DNA from: Acidimicrobiia bacterium
Lineage (GTDB): Bacteria > Actinomycetota > Acidimicrobiia > Spongiisociales > JAHEDJ01
NCBI GenBank assembly: GCA_029210695.1
Contig: JARGFH010000022.1
Span: 1-59,390, forward strand
Direction: 5' to 3'
Length of the DNA stretch: 59,390 bases
In this document: one piece after another, positions 44,590-52,906 of the stretch
Position numbering within the stretch: the stretch's first letter is position 1
Layout: every line of letters begins with the position of its first letter
The notes under the pieces: model-generated
What the model was told of the DNA's origin: nothing
Seen by the model: the letters and a program-made list of their open reading frames with translations, nothing else
Database searches by the model: none
Translations under genes and position numbers: made by a program

Positions 44590-44990
44590 GGCTCCTGGGT
44601 GATGGCTGCGGCGGTCTCGGTGGCGCTGACGGTCATCGGCCCGGTCGGGAGAAGGACGGGGTCGACGGTGATGTCGACAGTGACGGTAACGGTCGCACCG
44701 TTCACGATTACGTTCGTCGCGCTGTATCCGAGGATGGCCAGGTATGCCTCGACACGGTTGGCCGCCTCGCTGGGAAGCAGTTGTAGGTCGCCGGTGGTGC
44801 GGAGCGTGTCGAGGTCAACGGCTTGGGCGCCGGCGCGGGCGGCGTTGTCGGCGATGTGGCTTGCTTCGCGCAATGCGTTGACCTTCCGTCCGCCGTCGAT
44901 GGCGAGGCCGCCCGCCATGAGGAGAGCGAGCGCAATGACTGCCAGGAAGGTGGACACCGCTCCCCGTTCGTCGGCAAGGATCCGGCTCAT
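44586..44990 (-). CDS. tadG: TadG-like pilus assembly protein
   Basis: This is a 134-residue protein with a class III prepilin-like start ('DERGAVSTFLAVIAL'), one hydrophobic helix and an extracellular part. The usual Glu five after the cleavage Gly is Phe here, as often in TadG-like proteins. It overlaps the TadE-like gene on one side and the LysM-BTAD gene on the other by 4 nt. It is a minor pilus or assembly component. Confidence 0.72.
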   Translation of the reverse strand: MSRILADERGAVSTFLAVIALALLMAGGLAIDGGRKVNALREASHIADNAARAGAQAVDLDTLRTTGDLQLLPSEAANRVEAYLAILGYSATNVIVNGATVTVTVDITVDPVLLPTGPMTVSATETAAAITQEP

Positions 44991-45451
44991 GGTGGGCTCC
45001 CACCGTCGGCTCGGAACGTGTCGAGTATCTCGACTGCAGTTGCGGCGAAGGTGCGGCTGCCGGGTACGGCGAGCATGGCGATGTCGCCGAATGCGGCCTC
45101 GCAGCTGACCGTCACTGTCACCTGTCCCCCGGCGTCGAAATCGGAGGTGTCAACAATGACCTCCATACGCCGACATGCCACGGCCCCTTCGGCAATGTTG
45201 GCTTCGGCGGTCTCGGTGGCCGCTTCTACGGCTGCTCGAGGTGCGCCAACGAGGGAAGCCGCACGAGCGGCCTCGTGAGCCGCGTTGGCAACGTCGCCTT
45301 CGGCCTGGGCGACACGCCCGGCGAACACCACGAAGAGCATGAACCCGATCAGGAGCGGAGCGAGTACCGCCAGTTCGGTGGAGACCGCCCCTCGCTGTCC
45401 GTCGAGGCGGGTCATCGTTCCGGCTCTGTAGGAAGTGCTTTGAGTTCTCAT
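44987..45451 (-). CDS. tadE: TadE-like minor pilin
   Basis: This is a 154-residue protein. The prepilin motif 'GQRGAVSTELAVLAPLLIG' has a Gly cleavage position and Glu five residues later, followed by one membrane helix and a mostly beta-type extracellular domain with two or three Cys residues. ATG 45451 follows GGGGAG. The preceding Tad genes lie beyond the recombinase block, so the promoter for this part is not obvious. Confidence 0.8.
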   Translation of the reverse strand: MRTQSTSYRAGTMTRLDGQRGAVSTELAVLAPLLIGFMLFVVFAGRVAQAEGDVANAAHEAARAASLVGAPRAAVEAATETAEANIAEGAVACRRMEVIVDTSDFDAGGQVTVTVSCEAAFGDIAMLAVPGSRTFAATAVEILDTFRADGGSPP

Positions 45452-45594
45452 CTCGTGTCTCCCCCCAGCGTGAGGTGTTTACCGGGTGTAGAGCCCGCGA
45501 AAAGTCGGAAGGGATACTCCGACGGTCTCTCGGGATTCCCGGCTATTTTTCGGGATTCATGACGGTGTGTCGGTCTGGGTGAAGTGAGGTGGCG

Positions 45595-46683
45595 ATGTCG
45601 TTGGCGGTGGTTCGGTCGTTGGGCACGGCTCGTAGCTTGCGCTCGCCTCAGGAGTTCGAGGATTTCGAGCAGGAGCTTGTCGACCAGTTCTCGCTGGCGG
45701 CGGCAGGTGCGGGTGTGACCGACCGGCACGTTTCGGTGGATCGCACGATCGTCTTCGAGTTCATCCGCTTCATCGACCGACCGGTGTGGACGGCCACGCC
45801 TGCGGACGCCGACCGGTATCTGGTGTGGCTGCGGCGAGACCGTGGTCAGGCCAAGTCGACGGTGCAGGCAAAGGCCTGGACGCTGGGCCGCTTCTTCGAC
45901 TTTGTTGTCGGCCGCTACCAGGGCGACATCCACGCCCTCACCGGCACAGTGGTGGTCCAGCCGATCGACGAGTTCAACCGGCCGGCCAAAGCCGACTACG
46001 GGGGTTCGCCGCGAGTCCCGCCCTCGAGCGACGAGGTGGAGGGGCTTTTCGTCGCCTGGCGGGAGGTTCTGCCCGACGCCAGGAAGTTCCTGCCCGCCGC
46101 CCGTGACTATCTGGCTGCATCGTTGTGGCGTCGCTGCGGGCTTCGGATCGGCGAAACGGTGATGCTCGACCTCCGCGATTGGCGTCCCGACCTCGGCGAG
46201 CACGGCAAACTGCATGTCCGATTCGGGAAGGGCAGCAACGGTCGGGGCCCGAAGACCCGGCTGGTCCCAGCTATCAACTCGGTTGATGAGTTGCTGGTGT
46301 GGTGGCTCACCGATGTGCGCCACCAGTTCGGTGACGACTGGGACGACCCCGACGCTCCTCTCCTCCCGAGCGAACGTCGGGACCGGCTGACGACACGATG
46401 CGGACGGATAGGACCCGAGGCGCTGCGAGCCGGACTGGCTCATGCGGTGGGACGTTGGTTGCCCGCTTGGAGTGGACGGCTGACACCCCACGGGCTCCGT
46501 CATTTCTGCGCCTCGTCTCTCTATGAGCGAGGCATGGACCTCAAGGCCATCCAAGAGCTGTTGGGTCACGAGTGGCTGTCCACCACCACCCGATACATCC
46601 ATGTTCACGACAACCACATCGAACAAGCCTGGGCTGCTGCCAACCAGCGGGTAGCTGCCCGGTTTGGCGAGGAAACGAGGTGA
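45595..46683 (+). CDS. Tyrosine recombinase (XerC/D-like) of the recombinase block
   Basis: This is a 362-residue protein. A SAM-like core-binding domain (about 30-120) is followed by a catalytic domain with Arg in 'RRCGLRIGETVMLD', 'HGLRHFCASSLYERG' (His-x-x-Arg) and 'LGHEWLSTTTRYIH' (His and nucleophile Tyr). All catalytic positions look intact. ATG 45595 is 7 nt after GTGAGG; GTG 45589 is also in frame. It is followed 4 nt later by a small XRE gene and then a second recombinase-like gene in the same direction. The block is opposite in orientation to the Tad genes around it. Confidence 0.85.
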   Translation: MSLAVVRSLGTARSLRSPQEFEDFEQELVDQFSLAAAGAGVTDRHVSVDRTIVFEFIRFIDRPVWTATPADADRYLVWLRRDRGQAKSTVQAKAWTLGRFFDFVVGRYQGDIHALTGTVVVQPIDEFNRPAKADYGGSPRVPPSSDEVEGLFVAWREVLPDARKFLPAARDYLAASLWRRCGLRIGETVMLDLRDWRPDLGEHGKLHVRFGKGSNGRGPKTRLVPAINSVDELLVWWLTDVRHQFGDDWDDPDAPLLPSERRDRLTTRCGRIGPEALRAGLAHAVGRWLPAWSGRLTPHGLRHFCASSLYERGMDLKAIQELLGHEWLSTTTRYIHVHDNHIEQAWAAANQRVAARFGEETR

Positions 46684-46687
46684 GATC

Positions 46688-46999
46688 ATGCGTTGGAATC
46701 TGCGAATGAAGGCCGCCGAGGAGGGCATCTGGAAGTCCACCGAGATGCGACGCCGACTAGCAGATGCCGGTCTGGAGATCAGCGCAGGGAAGATGTCGGC
46801 GCTGTGGACGGGAACACCCACCACCATCCGCCTTGACGACCTCGACGTGTTCTGCCATGTGCTCGACTGCGGTCCGGATGATCTGCTGATCCCCGAACCG
46901 GACAAGGTCGAAGCCACCAAACCCACCACGGCAGCCACCGCCGAACAGGGGACAACGCCGATCCGACCCGGCCGGAACCGGACCAAGCCACCGGCTTGA
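46688..46999 (+). CDS. XRE/Cro-type helix-turn-helix protein of the recombinase block
   Basis: This is a 103-residue protein: 'MKAAEEGIWKSTEMRRRLAD' and 'ISAGKMSALWTGTPTTIRLD' form a Cro/CI-like HTH (HTH_26 type), then 'LDVFCHVLDCGPDDLL', then a disordered basic tail. ATG 46688 follows GAGGTGAG. It overlaps the next gene by 4 nt. It could be an excisionase-like or regulatory partner of the two recombinases. Confidence 0.7.
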   Translation: MRWNLRMKAAEEGIWKSTEMRRRLADAGLEISAGKMSALWTGTPTTIRLDDLDVFCHVLDCGPDDLLIPEPDKVEATKPTTAATAEQGTTPIRPGRNRTKPPA

Positions 47000-48645
47000 C
47001 CCGACCTAGAGCATGCACCGGATGTGGTGTGAAGCCGGTCGCCACCAAACGCCACCAGTTCTGTTTCACCTGTCAGCCCGGAGGGTCGTTCCCAGAGCCT
47101 CCCTGCCGCCGGTGCGGATCGGTCGACGACTATTACTCGGCCGGGTTGTGCGCCCGCTGCCACCAGTACGCACCGCAACAGCCCGGATCGTGTGAGGACT
47201 GTCACGCCTGGGGGGTTGCCCGACAGCAACAGGGCGTGTGCTACGGCTGTCGAAACTGGCGGAAGTCGCATCCCATCCCGGGTCCATGCACGATCTGCAG
47301 CCGCTGGCGTCCTGTCGACTCCCGCCGTCTGTGCCGTCTCTGCTGGCGGCAGGCCGCCAACCAACGGCGACCCCAACAGCCACTCGACCCGGTCGCCGCC
47401 AACCGGTGCGGACAGCAGCTCTTCTTCGCCGACATGCACCGCCAAGCCCGCAACCGCGCCCCAGCAGCACCAGCCAGCCCACCAACCTCCTCGTCTTCGA
47501 CCACCACCCCCCATCACCTCCGTCAGCAGCTCGACCTGTTCGACCAGCCCGATCCGAGGCTGGAAATCCTCGAGAGCATCTCCCGAGACCGCGCCGTTCG
47601 TTTTGGATGGAGCAAGGTCACCCTCAAACGAGTCCTCGCCGGCATCAGAACCCTGTGCAGACTCCACCCTGCCGCTGACACGATCAGAGCCACCGACGTG
47701 GCCGCCCTCACCGCCCGCGGCCTGCCCGTCAGCCAATGCCTCGATCTGTTCGCCGCGGCGGAGATGCTCCACGACGACCGCACCCCCGCCATCGAAGCCT
47801 GGTTCGCTCGACAGGTTGCCGACCTTCCCGAAGCCATGGTCAGCGAGCTCCAACTCTGGTTCGATGTCCTCTCCAACGGGAGCACCCAACCGCCCCGTAG
47901 CCGGCCACGGTCGCCGATCACCATCAAGACCCGTCTGGCCTGGGCGCTGCCCACCCTCAAAGCATGGGCCTACCAGGGTCATCAGTCCCTCCGAGAGATC
48001 AGCCGCCAAGACGTCGAAGTGGCTCTCCCGGCCGGCGGAAACCCTCGAGCCACCCTCGGGTACGCCCTCCGATCCATCTTCGGCACCCTCAAAGCCCACA
48101 AGACGATCTTCACCAACCCGACCAGCCGCATCGATGTAGGGACCATCGACCGGCACCAGCCCCTCCCCCTGGACCCCGACCAGATACGGGAAGCCTTCAC
48201 TTCTACCGATCCCGGTCGGGCGGTGCTTGCCGGCCTCATCGCCTTCCACGGCATCCGATCCAAAGAGATCCGTGACTTGGCGCTCACCGACCTTCGTGAC
48301 GGTCGACTCCATCTCCCCGACCGCACGATTCCGCTCGCCGAGCCGGTCAAGACACGACTCGCCGTCTGGCTCGACTATCGCAACGACCGGTGGCCCCATA
48401 CTGCTAACCCGCACCTGTTCATCCACCACAGAACGGCCACCGGCACTGGACCGGTCGGCAGCCGGTGGGTTGGCCTCGCCCTCGGCTTCTCCCCCGACGC
48501 CCTCCGCCAAGACCGGATCCTCGACGAAGCTTTGGCCACCAGCGGCGACGTCCGACGGATCAGTGACCTGTTCGGTGTCACCGTCAAGACCGCGGAGCGA
48601 TACGCCCGCGTTCTCGACCCTCCCGGACTCAGGGCCCATGTTTAG
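46996..48645 (+). CDS. Zinc-finger plus divergent tyrosine-recombinase fusion
   Basis: This is a 549-residue protein. The first 130 residues contain at least eight CxxC or CxxxC pairs ('CTGCGV', 'CFTC', 'CRRCGS', 'CARCHQ', 'CEDCHA', 'CYGCRN', 'CTICSR', 'CRLCWR'), a long zinc-ribbon array. The C-terminal half resembles a tyrosine recombinase: Arg in 'FHGIRSKEIRDLAL', an 'ALRQDRILDEAL' segment in place of the HxxR box, and Tyr in 'KTAERYARV'. It starts at TTG 46996, overlapping the HTH gene. It is probably the partner subunit of the first recombinase, as in Tn554-like paired recombinases. Confidence 0.7.
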   Translation: MTRPRACTGCGVKPVATKRHQFCFTCQPGGSFPEPPCRRCGSVDDYYSAGLCARCHQYAPQQPGSCEDCHAWGVARQQQGVCYGCRNWRKSHPIPGPCTICSRWRPVDSRRLCRLCWRQAANQRRPQQPLDPVAANRCGQQLFFADMHRQARNRAPAAPASPPTSSSSTTTPHHLRQQLDLFDQPDPRLEILESISRDRAVRFGWSKVTLKRVLAGIRTLCRLHPAADTIRATDVAALTARGLPVSQCLDLFAAAEMLHDDRTPAIEAWFARQVADLPEAMVSELQLWFDVLSNGSTQPPRSRPRSPITIKTRLAWALPTLKAWAYQGHQSLREISRQDVEVALPAGGNPRATLGYALRSIFGTLKAHKTIFTNPTSRIDVGTIDRHQPLPLDPDQIREAFTSTDPGRAVLAGLIAFHGIRSKEIRDLALTDLRDGRLHLPDRTIPLAEPVKTRLAVWLDYRNDRWPHTANPHLFIHHRTATGTGPVGSRWVGLALGFSPDALRQDRILDEALATSGDVRRISDLFGVTVKTAERYARVLDPPGLRAHV

Positions 48646-48654
48646 GATCGGCTC

Positions 48655-49080
48655 ATGAGCTGGTGGGGATGGATCGGTCTCACCGCCGGCGTCCTCATCG
48701 TCGCCGTCACCGCAGCCGCGTTGACGGCTCGACGGAGTCGCACGGCGCTGATCGAACTGGCGCGCCTCATTCCCCTTTGCCTCGCCTTGCTCCGCGACAT
48801 CATGAGGGACCCGCTTGTGCCGCGCCGGGCCAAGATCGCCCCCGCCCTCGTCGTCGCCTATCTCGCGATACCGTTCGATCTCGTACCGGACTTCATTCCT
48901 GTCCTCGGCTACCTCGACGATGCCCTGATCGTCGCCTGGGTGATCCGACATCTGATCAAAGCCACCGGGCATCAGCGACTCCAGACCCATTGGAAAGGCG
49001 ACCCTCAAACCTTGGAGCGCATCATTCGGCTCCTGCGCATTCCACCCGCCCCCAGTTCTCCAACCCAAGGGTCCGCATAA
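48655..49080 (+). CDS. DUF1232 membrane-associated protein
   Basis: This is a 141-residue protein with an N-terminal membrane helix ('WIGLTAGVLIVAVTAAALTA') and the DUF1232 pattern 'DPLVPRRAKIAPALVVAYL' and 'PFDLVPDFIPVLGYLDDA' ending in a second hydrophobic stretch. Function of the family is unknown. ATG 48655 is 9 nt after the recombinase-like gene in the same direction, so it belongs to the recombinase block. It ends 5 nt before the convergent TadE-like gene. Confidence 0.75.
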   Translation: MSWWGWIGLTAGVLIVAVTAAALTARRSRTALIELARLIPLCLALLRDIMRDPLVPRRAKIAPALVVAYLAIPFDLVPDFIPVLGYLDDALIVAWVIRHLIKATGHQRLQTHWKGDPQTLERIIRLLRIPPAPSSPTQGSA

Positions 49081-49085
49081 CCGCA

Positions 49086-49535
49086 TCACGGACCACCAGT
49101 CCCTGAGTCCAACCCGACCAACCCTTCAGTAATCCCGAACCGCTCGTCTTCCCGGATGAATCGTTCGATCGGACCGGCTGCGCGGGCGGTGACCTGCCAA
49201 TCGAATCCCGGGACGAGCCGGGGTGCTCGCCCCGTCACCTCGACGCTGACCGTGTCGGCGGTCCGGGTAACCGTTACCTCCGGGTCGGTGATGTTGCCGG
49301 CAGCGTCGAGGAACCACTCGGCGGCTCGCGTCCCGTCTTCCTCGGTCGCGGTGGCGACCTGGGCGGCGTCGACTGCCTCTCGTGCCGCTGCATCGGCGAT
49401 CTGATCGGCGTGCCACCACAACGTGACCTGGAACGGGATGAGGACGAGCGCGATTAGGACGGGCATGAGCACTGCAAGTTCGGTGGACGTGAGCCCCTTC
49501 TCGTGTGCGAATCGTGCCGAGTCCATCGCTGCCAT
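49086..49535 (-). CDS. TadE-like minor pilin (second copy)
   Basis: This is a 149-residue protein with a prepilin motif 'EKGLTSTELAVLMPVLIAL' (Gly before the cleavage, Glu at +5), one membrane helix and an extracellular domain. ATG 49535 is the first start in frame. It sits at the left end of the right-hand Tad segment and its stop is next to the DUF1232 stop. The last 20 residues may have been altered by the neighbouring insertion, which cannot be shown here. Confidence 0.78.
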   Translation of the reverse strand: MAAMDSARFAHEKGLTSTELAVLMPVLIALVLIPFQVTLWWHADQIADAAAREAVDAAQVATATEEDGTRAAEWFLDAAGNITDPEVTVTRTADTVSVEVTGRAPRLVPGFDWQVTARAAGPIERFIREDERFGITEGLVGLDSGTGGP

Positions 49536-49545
49536 CGGCGAACCC

Positions 49546-49764
49546 TTAGTTGCCGGGAGGCGCGACGTTGTCGGGGATCGCCTCGGCGTTGGATGTCATC
49601 TTGGCGATGAGGATCAGGCCGGCGGCGACCGCAATGGCGACCAGCACACCCGTTAGGACGGCTGCTTCGGTGGACATGGCGCCTCGTTCGTCACGGACCT
49701 GGACCCCGATCCGGGTGAGGCCCACCTCGATTAGGAGACGGGCATAGTCGATGTACGTGGACAT
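49546..49764 (-). CDS. flp: Flp-type major pilin
   Basis: This is a 72-residue protein with a 27-residue leader, then 'RGAMSTEAAVLTGVLVAIAV', the Gly/Ala-Met-Ser-Thr-Glu cleavage motif and a single hydrophobic helix. The mature pilin of about 45 residues fits Flp pilins. ATG 49764 follows GAAGGGAG. It is the only small pilin in the locus, so it is the probable main subunit. Confidence 0.75.
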   Translation of the reverse strand: MSTYIDYARLLIEVGLTRIGVQVRDERGAMSTEAAVLTGVLVAIAVAAGLILIAKMTSNAEAIPDNVAPPGN

Positions 49765-49824
49765 GGGTGCTCCCTTCGCTCGTGAGTTGTCCGGGTTGTG
49801 GTTGGTGGTTTCCTTTCAGTGGTT

Positions 49825-50742
49825 TCATGGGATTGCCCCGGGGGTGGAGATGGCCTGCACGACGCCGAATCCGATGAAGAGAATCATGCCGACGACCAGC
49901 GTGACGACCGGCAGCAACATCTTCTCGGTGGCAGCTTCGGCTTGGGCCTCGATGGCGGCGGTCTGGCTGGCACGCATGGAGTCCGCCTTGGCGGCGAGAG
50001 ACGCCCGGATGCGGGCACCCTGATCGCCTGCCAGGTGAGCCGCTGCTGCCAGTTCGCGCAGTTCGTCGACACCCAACTCCTGTCCGAGTTGGTCGAAGAC
50101 CTCCCACGGTGTTCGACTGGTGAGGCGGGCCCTGTGGAGCGCGGCGCGGATCTCGGCGAAGGCCCACCCATCTCCAAGGTCGGCTGAGGTCTGTAGAGCC
50201 GTTTCGAGCCCTCCGCCACCGGCCAGGATGATGGTGACGAGATCCAGGTAGGCGGACAGGGAGTGGCGGAAGTCGCGGCGGCGGCGTTCGATCCGCTCGG
50301 ACAGCCCGAGATCCGGGTACATGAATCCGGCCAGCGACAGTCCCACTGCCAGGGCCACGATGACGCCGGGGGAAACCGACACTCCGGCCGCTGCGACCGC
50401 TAGGCCGAAGATGACCGGGATTAGGAGTCCGGCCATCCCACCGAGCAGCTTTTCGAAGGCATGGGCTTCGATCGGTTTGCCGAGCGCCCGGAGGCGACGC
50501 CGGAGCTCGCCGAGATCCGCGAGTCCTGTGGACTCGACGACCCGGATCACCCACTGGCCGATCCGGTCGGCCACGCCGGAAGTCGACGACGCCGGGGCAA
50601 GCTCGGCCAAGGAGCGACGCGGCCGTTCGAGGTCCGCGAGGGCTCTGCTGAGAGGTATCGGCCGAGGGAACAGCGCCCGGAACCCGAGGACGACACCAAG
50701 CCCGACGCCTGCACCGGCGACCATGACTGCCAGCAGTGTCAT
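49825..50742 (-). CDS. tadC: TadC-like pilus assembly membrane protein
   Basis: This is a 305-residue type II secretion F-domain protein with an N-terminal helix ('TLLAVMVAGAGVGLGVVLGF'), a central pair ('LLIPVIFGLAVAAAGV'), and the 'LVTIILAGGGGLETALQTSA' segment typical of TadB/TadC. ATG 50742 is chosen because it overlaps the TadB gene stop by 4 nt; the longer frame is antisense-like. It works with TadB as the inner-membrane platform. Confidence 0.88.
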   Translation of the reverse strand: MTLLAVMVAGAGVGLGVVLGFRALFPRPIPLSRALADLERPRRSLAELAPASSTSGVADRIGQWVIRVVESTGLADLGELRRRLRALGKPIEAHAFEKLLGGMAGLLIPVIFGLAVAAAGVSVSPGVIVALAVGLSLAGFMYPDLGLSERIERRRRDFRHSLSAYLDLVTIILAGGGGLETALQTSADLGDGWAFAEIRAALHRARLTSRTPWEVFDQLGQELGVDELRELAAAAHLAGDQGARIRASLAAKADSMRASQTAAIEAQAEAATEKMLLPVVTLVVGMILFIGFGVVQAISTPGAIP

Positions 50743-51602
50743 CGCTCCGCTCCTTTGAGTTCGGGTGCGTGGCGGAGTCTGAATCGTTCGGGCGTCTCGA
50801 GCCGGCTGTAGTGATGCAGCATCACCCCTGCACCGAAGAACACGGCCAACACCACGAGGAGCCAACCCTGCCCGGCCGCGGTGTCATACGGCTCAAGGAG
50901 GTGCCCGGCGAACACGTACAGAAAGACGACGGTGGCGACAGTGGTGGCGACCGCGATCCGGGCAGACGTGCGGATCCGTGCCCGGCCAATCTCGATACGG
51001 CTACGCATGCGAACATCGCCGCGGATTGCCTCCGCCAGGCGGGCAAGCAGGGGGCCGAGGTCCCTGGCCTCCAACCGTGCAGCCGCAGCGAGAGAGGCCA
51101 CGACAAGGTCAGCGGACGAGTGGTCCAAGTCACGAGCAAGATCATCGAGGGCAGCGTCGAGTGGCTGATGCCGCAGCCGCAGCGCGAAAGATTGGAGCTG
51201 CGGTTTGATGGCGATAGGGGCGACCGTTGCGGTCTGGATGAGCGACTCCTCCAGACCCGACGCCCCGGCCATGGTGTCGCGGATCATGTCCGCCCAGGTG
51301 GCAATGGCATCGGCCGTCGCTGCTTCCTCTGCACGCCTGGCTGTGCCCCCCACGGCTGCAGGTCCTGCCAGTAGTCCGAGCGCGGCCCCGATCCCGGCAA
51401 CCGGCCAACCGGTCCCTAGCCCCACGACGATGCCCACCAGCAGCGAGACGGCGAGCCATGCGACGGCACGATTCGCCGGCACTTCGTTGGGGACGAGTCG
51501 CCGCGCCTCGGGTACGACGCGGACTCCCCTAGCTGCGGTGATCCCCAGCCACAGCCCGAAACCTGCAACGGCCCCGGCGCCGGCAATTAGCAGGACCTGC
51601 AT
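50739..51602 (-). CDS. tadB: TadB-like pilus assembly membrane protein
   Basis: This is a 287-residue T2SSF-domain protein with helices 'VLLIAGAGAVAGFGLWLGI' and 'VAWLAVSLLVGIVVGLGTG', and a C-terminal 'GWLLVVLAVFFGAGVMLHH'. The cytoplasmic part has the 'WADMIRDTMAGASGLEESL' motif of TadB. ATG 51602 is next to the TadA stop. It pairs with TadC to form the platform. Confidence 0.88.
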   Translation of the reverse strand: MQVLLIAGAGAVAGFGLWLGITAARGVRVVPEARRLVPNEVPANRAVAWLAVSLLVGIVVGLGTGWPVAGIGAALGLLAGPAAVGGTARRAEEAATADAIATWADMIRDTMAGASGLEESLIQTATVAPIAIKPQLQSFALRLRHQPLDAALDDLARDLDHSSADLVVASLAAAARLEARDLGPLLARLAEAIRGDVRMRSRIEIGRARIRTSARIAVATTVATVVFLYVFAGHLLEPYDTAAGQGWLLVVLAVFFGAGVMLHHYSRLETPERFRLRHAPELKGAER

Positions 51603-51604
51603 AC

Positions 51605-52906
51605 TTACCACCACCCTGCCACATTGGCCAGATATGAGGGGTCGAAGCCGACACGGACGAGACGGTCCAACGTGTCGTTGCGGATGGTCGGCCCGGGTGC
51701 CGGAGTCGCCCTCCCGTCGGTTGATGGTCGGTATACCTCGTTGGTTGCGATCTGACGTTCCTCGGCATCGAGCACTTCGCGGATGCTGGTGACCCGACGC
51801 ATGCCATCGACCCAGCCGAGATGGACGATCAGATCGACGGCGTTGGCGATCCACTTGTTCGAGGTCTGCTCATCGAGACCGGCCTCGGCCGTGTACATGC
51901 CGAGCCGCACGATGGCGCCCTTCGATGAGTCGGCATGAATAGACGACATGGACCCGTCGTTGCCCTGGGACATGGCGCGGAGCATGTCAACGACCTCGAC
52001 ACCGCGGATCTCCCCGACGATCACCCGGTCGGGGTTCTGACGTAGCGTCGCCCGCACACAGTCGGCCAACGTCGCTTCGCCCCGGCCCTCGATGTTGGCG
52101 CCCCGTCGCTCCCACATGACCTGGTCCGGGTGGAGATCTGCGAACCGATCCAACCCGATTTCGAGGTTGTCTTCGACGGTCACGACGCGTTCATCGGGCG
52201 GGATCTCGTTCAACAGGCACCGCAACATCGTGGTCTTGCCCGTGTTGGTGCCGCCCGCAACGATCAAGTTCAGCTTCGCCTGCACCGCCGCGGCGAGGAA
52301 CGCTGCCAACCCCTCGTCGATGACGCCCAAGTCGATGAGGTGCTTCAGCCGATAGATGCTGAAGTCGTGGCGGCGGATCGTGATTGCTGGCCGACCCGTC
52401 AAGCCCATCACGGCATGGAGACGCTCCCCACCCGGGAGTTGGAGGTGCAGTTCCCACGACACCTGGTCCCATCGCTTCTCCGACCTGCCCATCCTCCGAG
52501 CTGCCGTTGCGATGATCTCGATCAACTCGCGATCGGAGTCCGCCGCTGGTTCACCGTGGATCTTCGTGCCGTCCCGATAGACGAGCCACACGTTGTCGTG
52601 ACCGTTGACGTGGATGTTCGCCAGCTCCGGGTCGTCGATGTAGGGCTGGAGCCTCCCCAACCCGTGAACCCGATCAAAGACAGCATCCGCAAGCTCGGAT
52701 TCTGTCGCGGCGTCCAGCGGCGCTTCTCCGTTGCGGTAGGCGTCCTCGGCGAGACGCCGAAGCTCGGCAGCGATCAGGGAGCGCGTTAGCGCCTTCTCGT
52801 CGTCCAGGCTCAGAGGATGGTCGCCGTCGAGGGAGCGAAGCTGCTCCGACAGCTTCTCCGCCACGGCTCCGTGGAGCTGTCCGCGCAGGTCCATGTCGCT
52901 GTTCAC
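51605..52906 (-). CDS. tadA: TadA/CpaF-type secretion ATPase
   Basis: This is a 433-residue GspE/VirB11 superfamily ATPase with Walker A 'VAGGTNTGKTTMLRCLL' (about 216-232), an Asp box ('DNLEIGLDRF'), Walker B-like 'DRVIVGEIRGVEVVDML', and His box 'MSSIHADSSKGA'. All parts are present, so the motor should be active. It overlaps the CpaE/TadZ-like gene by 4 nt. It drives pilus polymerisation at the cytoplasmic face. Confidence 0.93.
   Translation of the reverse strand: MNSDMDLRGQLHGAVAEKLSEQLRSLDGDHPLSLDDEKALTRSLIAAELRRLAEDAYRNGEAPLDAATESELADAVFDRVHGLGRLQPYIDDPELANIHVNGHDNVWLVYRDGTKIHGEPAADSDRELIEIIATAARRMGRSEKRWDQVSWELHLQLPGGERLHAVMGLTGRPAITIRRHDFSIYRLKHLIDLGVIDEGLAAFLAAAVQAKLNLIVAGGTNTGKTTMLRCLLNEIPPDERVVTVEDNLEIGLDRFADLHPDQVMWERRGANIEGRGEATLADCVRATLRQNPDRVIVGEIRGVEVVDMLRAMSQGNDGSMSSIHADSSKGAIVRLGMYTAEAGLDEQTSNKWIANAVDLIVHLGWVDGMRRVTSIREVLDAEERQIATNEVYRPSTDGRATPAPGPTIRNDTLDRLVRVGFDPSYLANVAGWW

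Noticed and set aside
45448-49089. Minus-strand open frame of 1213 codons
   Set aside because: It is the antisense of the recombinase block; its translation is low-complexity (Gly/Glu/Arg/Val runs) without domains, while the plus strand encodes clear families.
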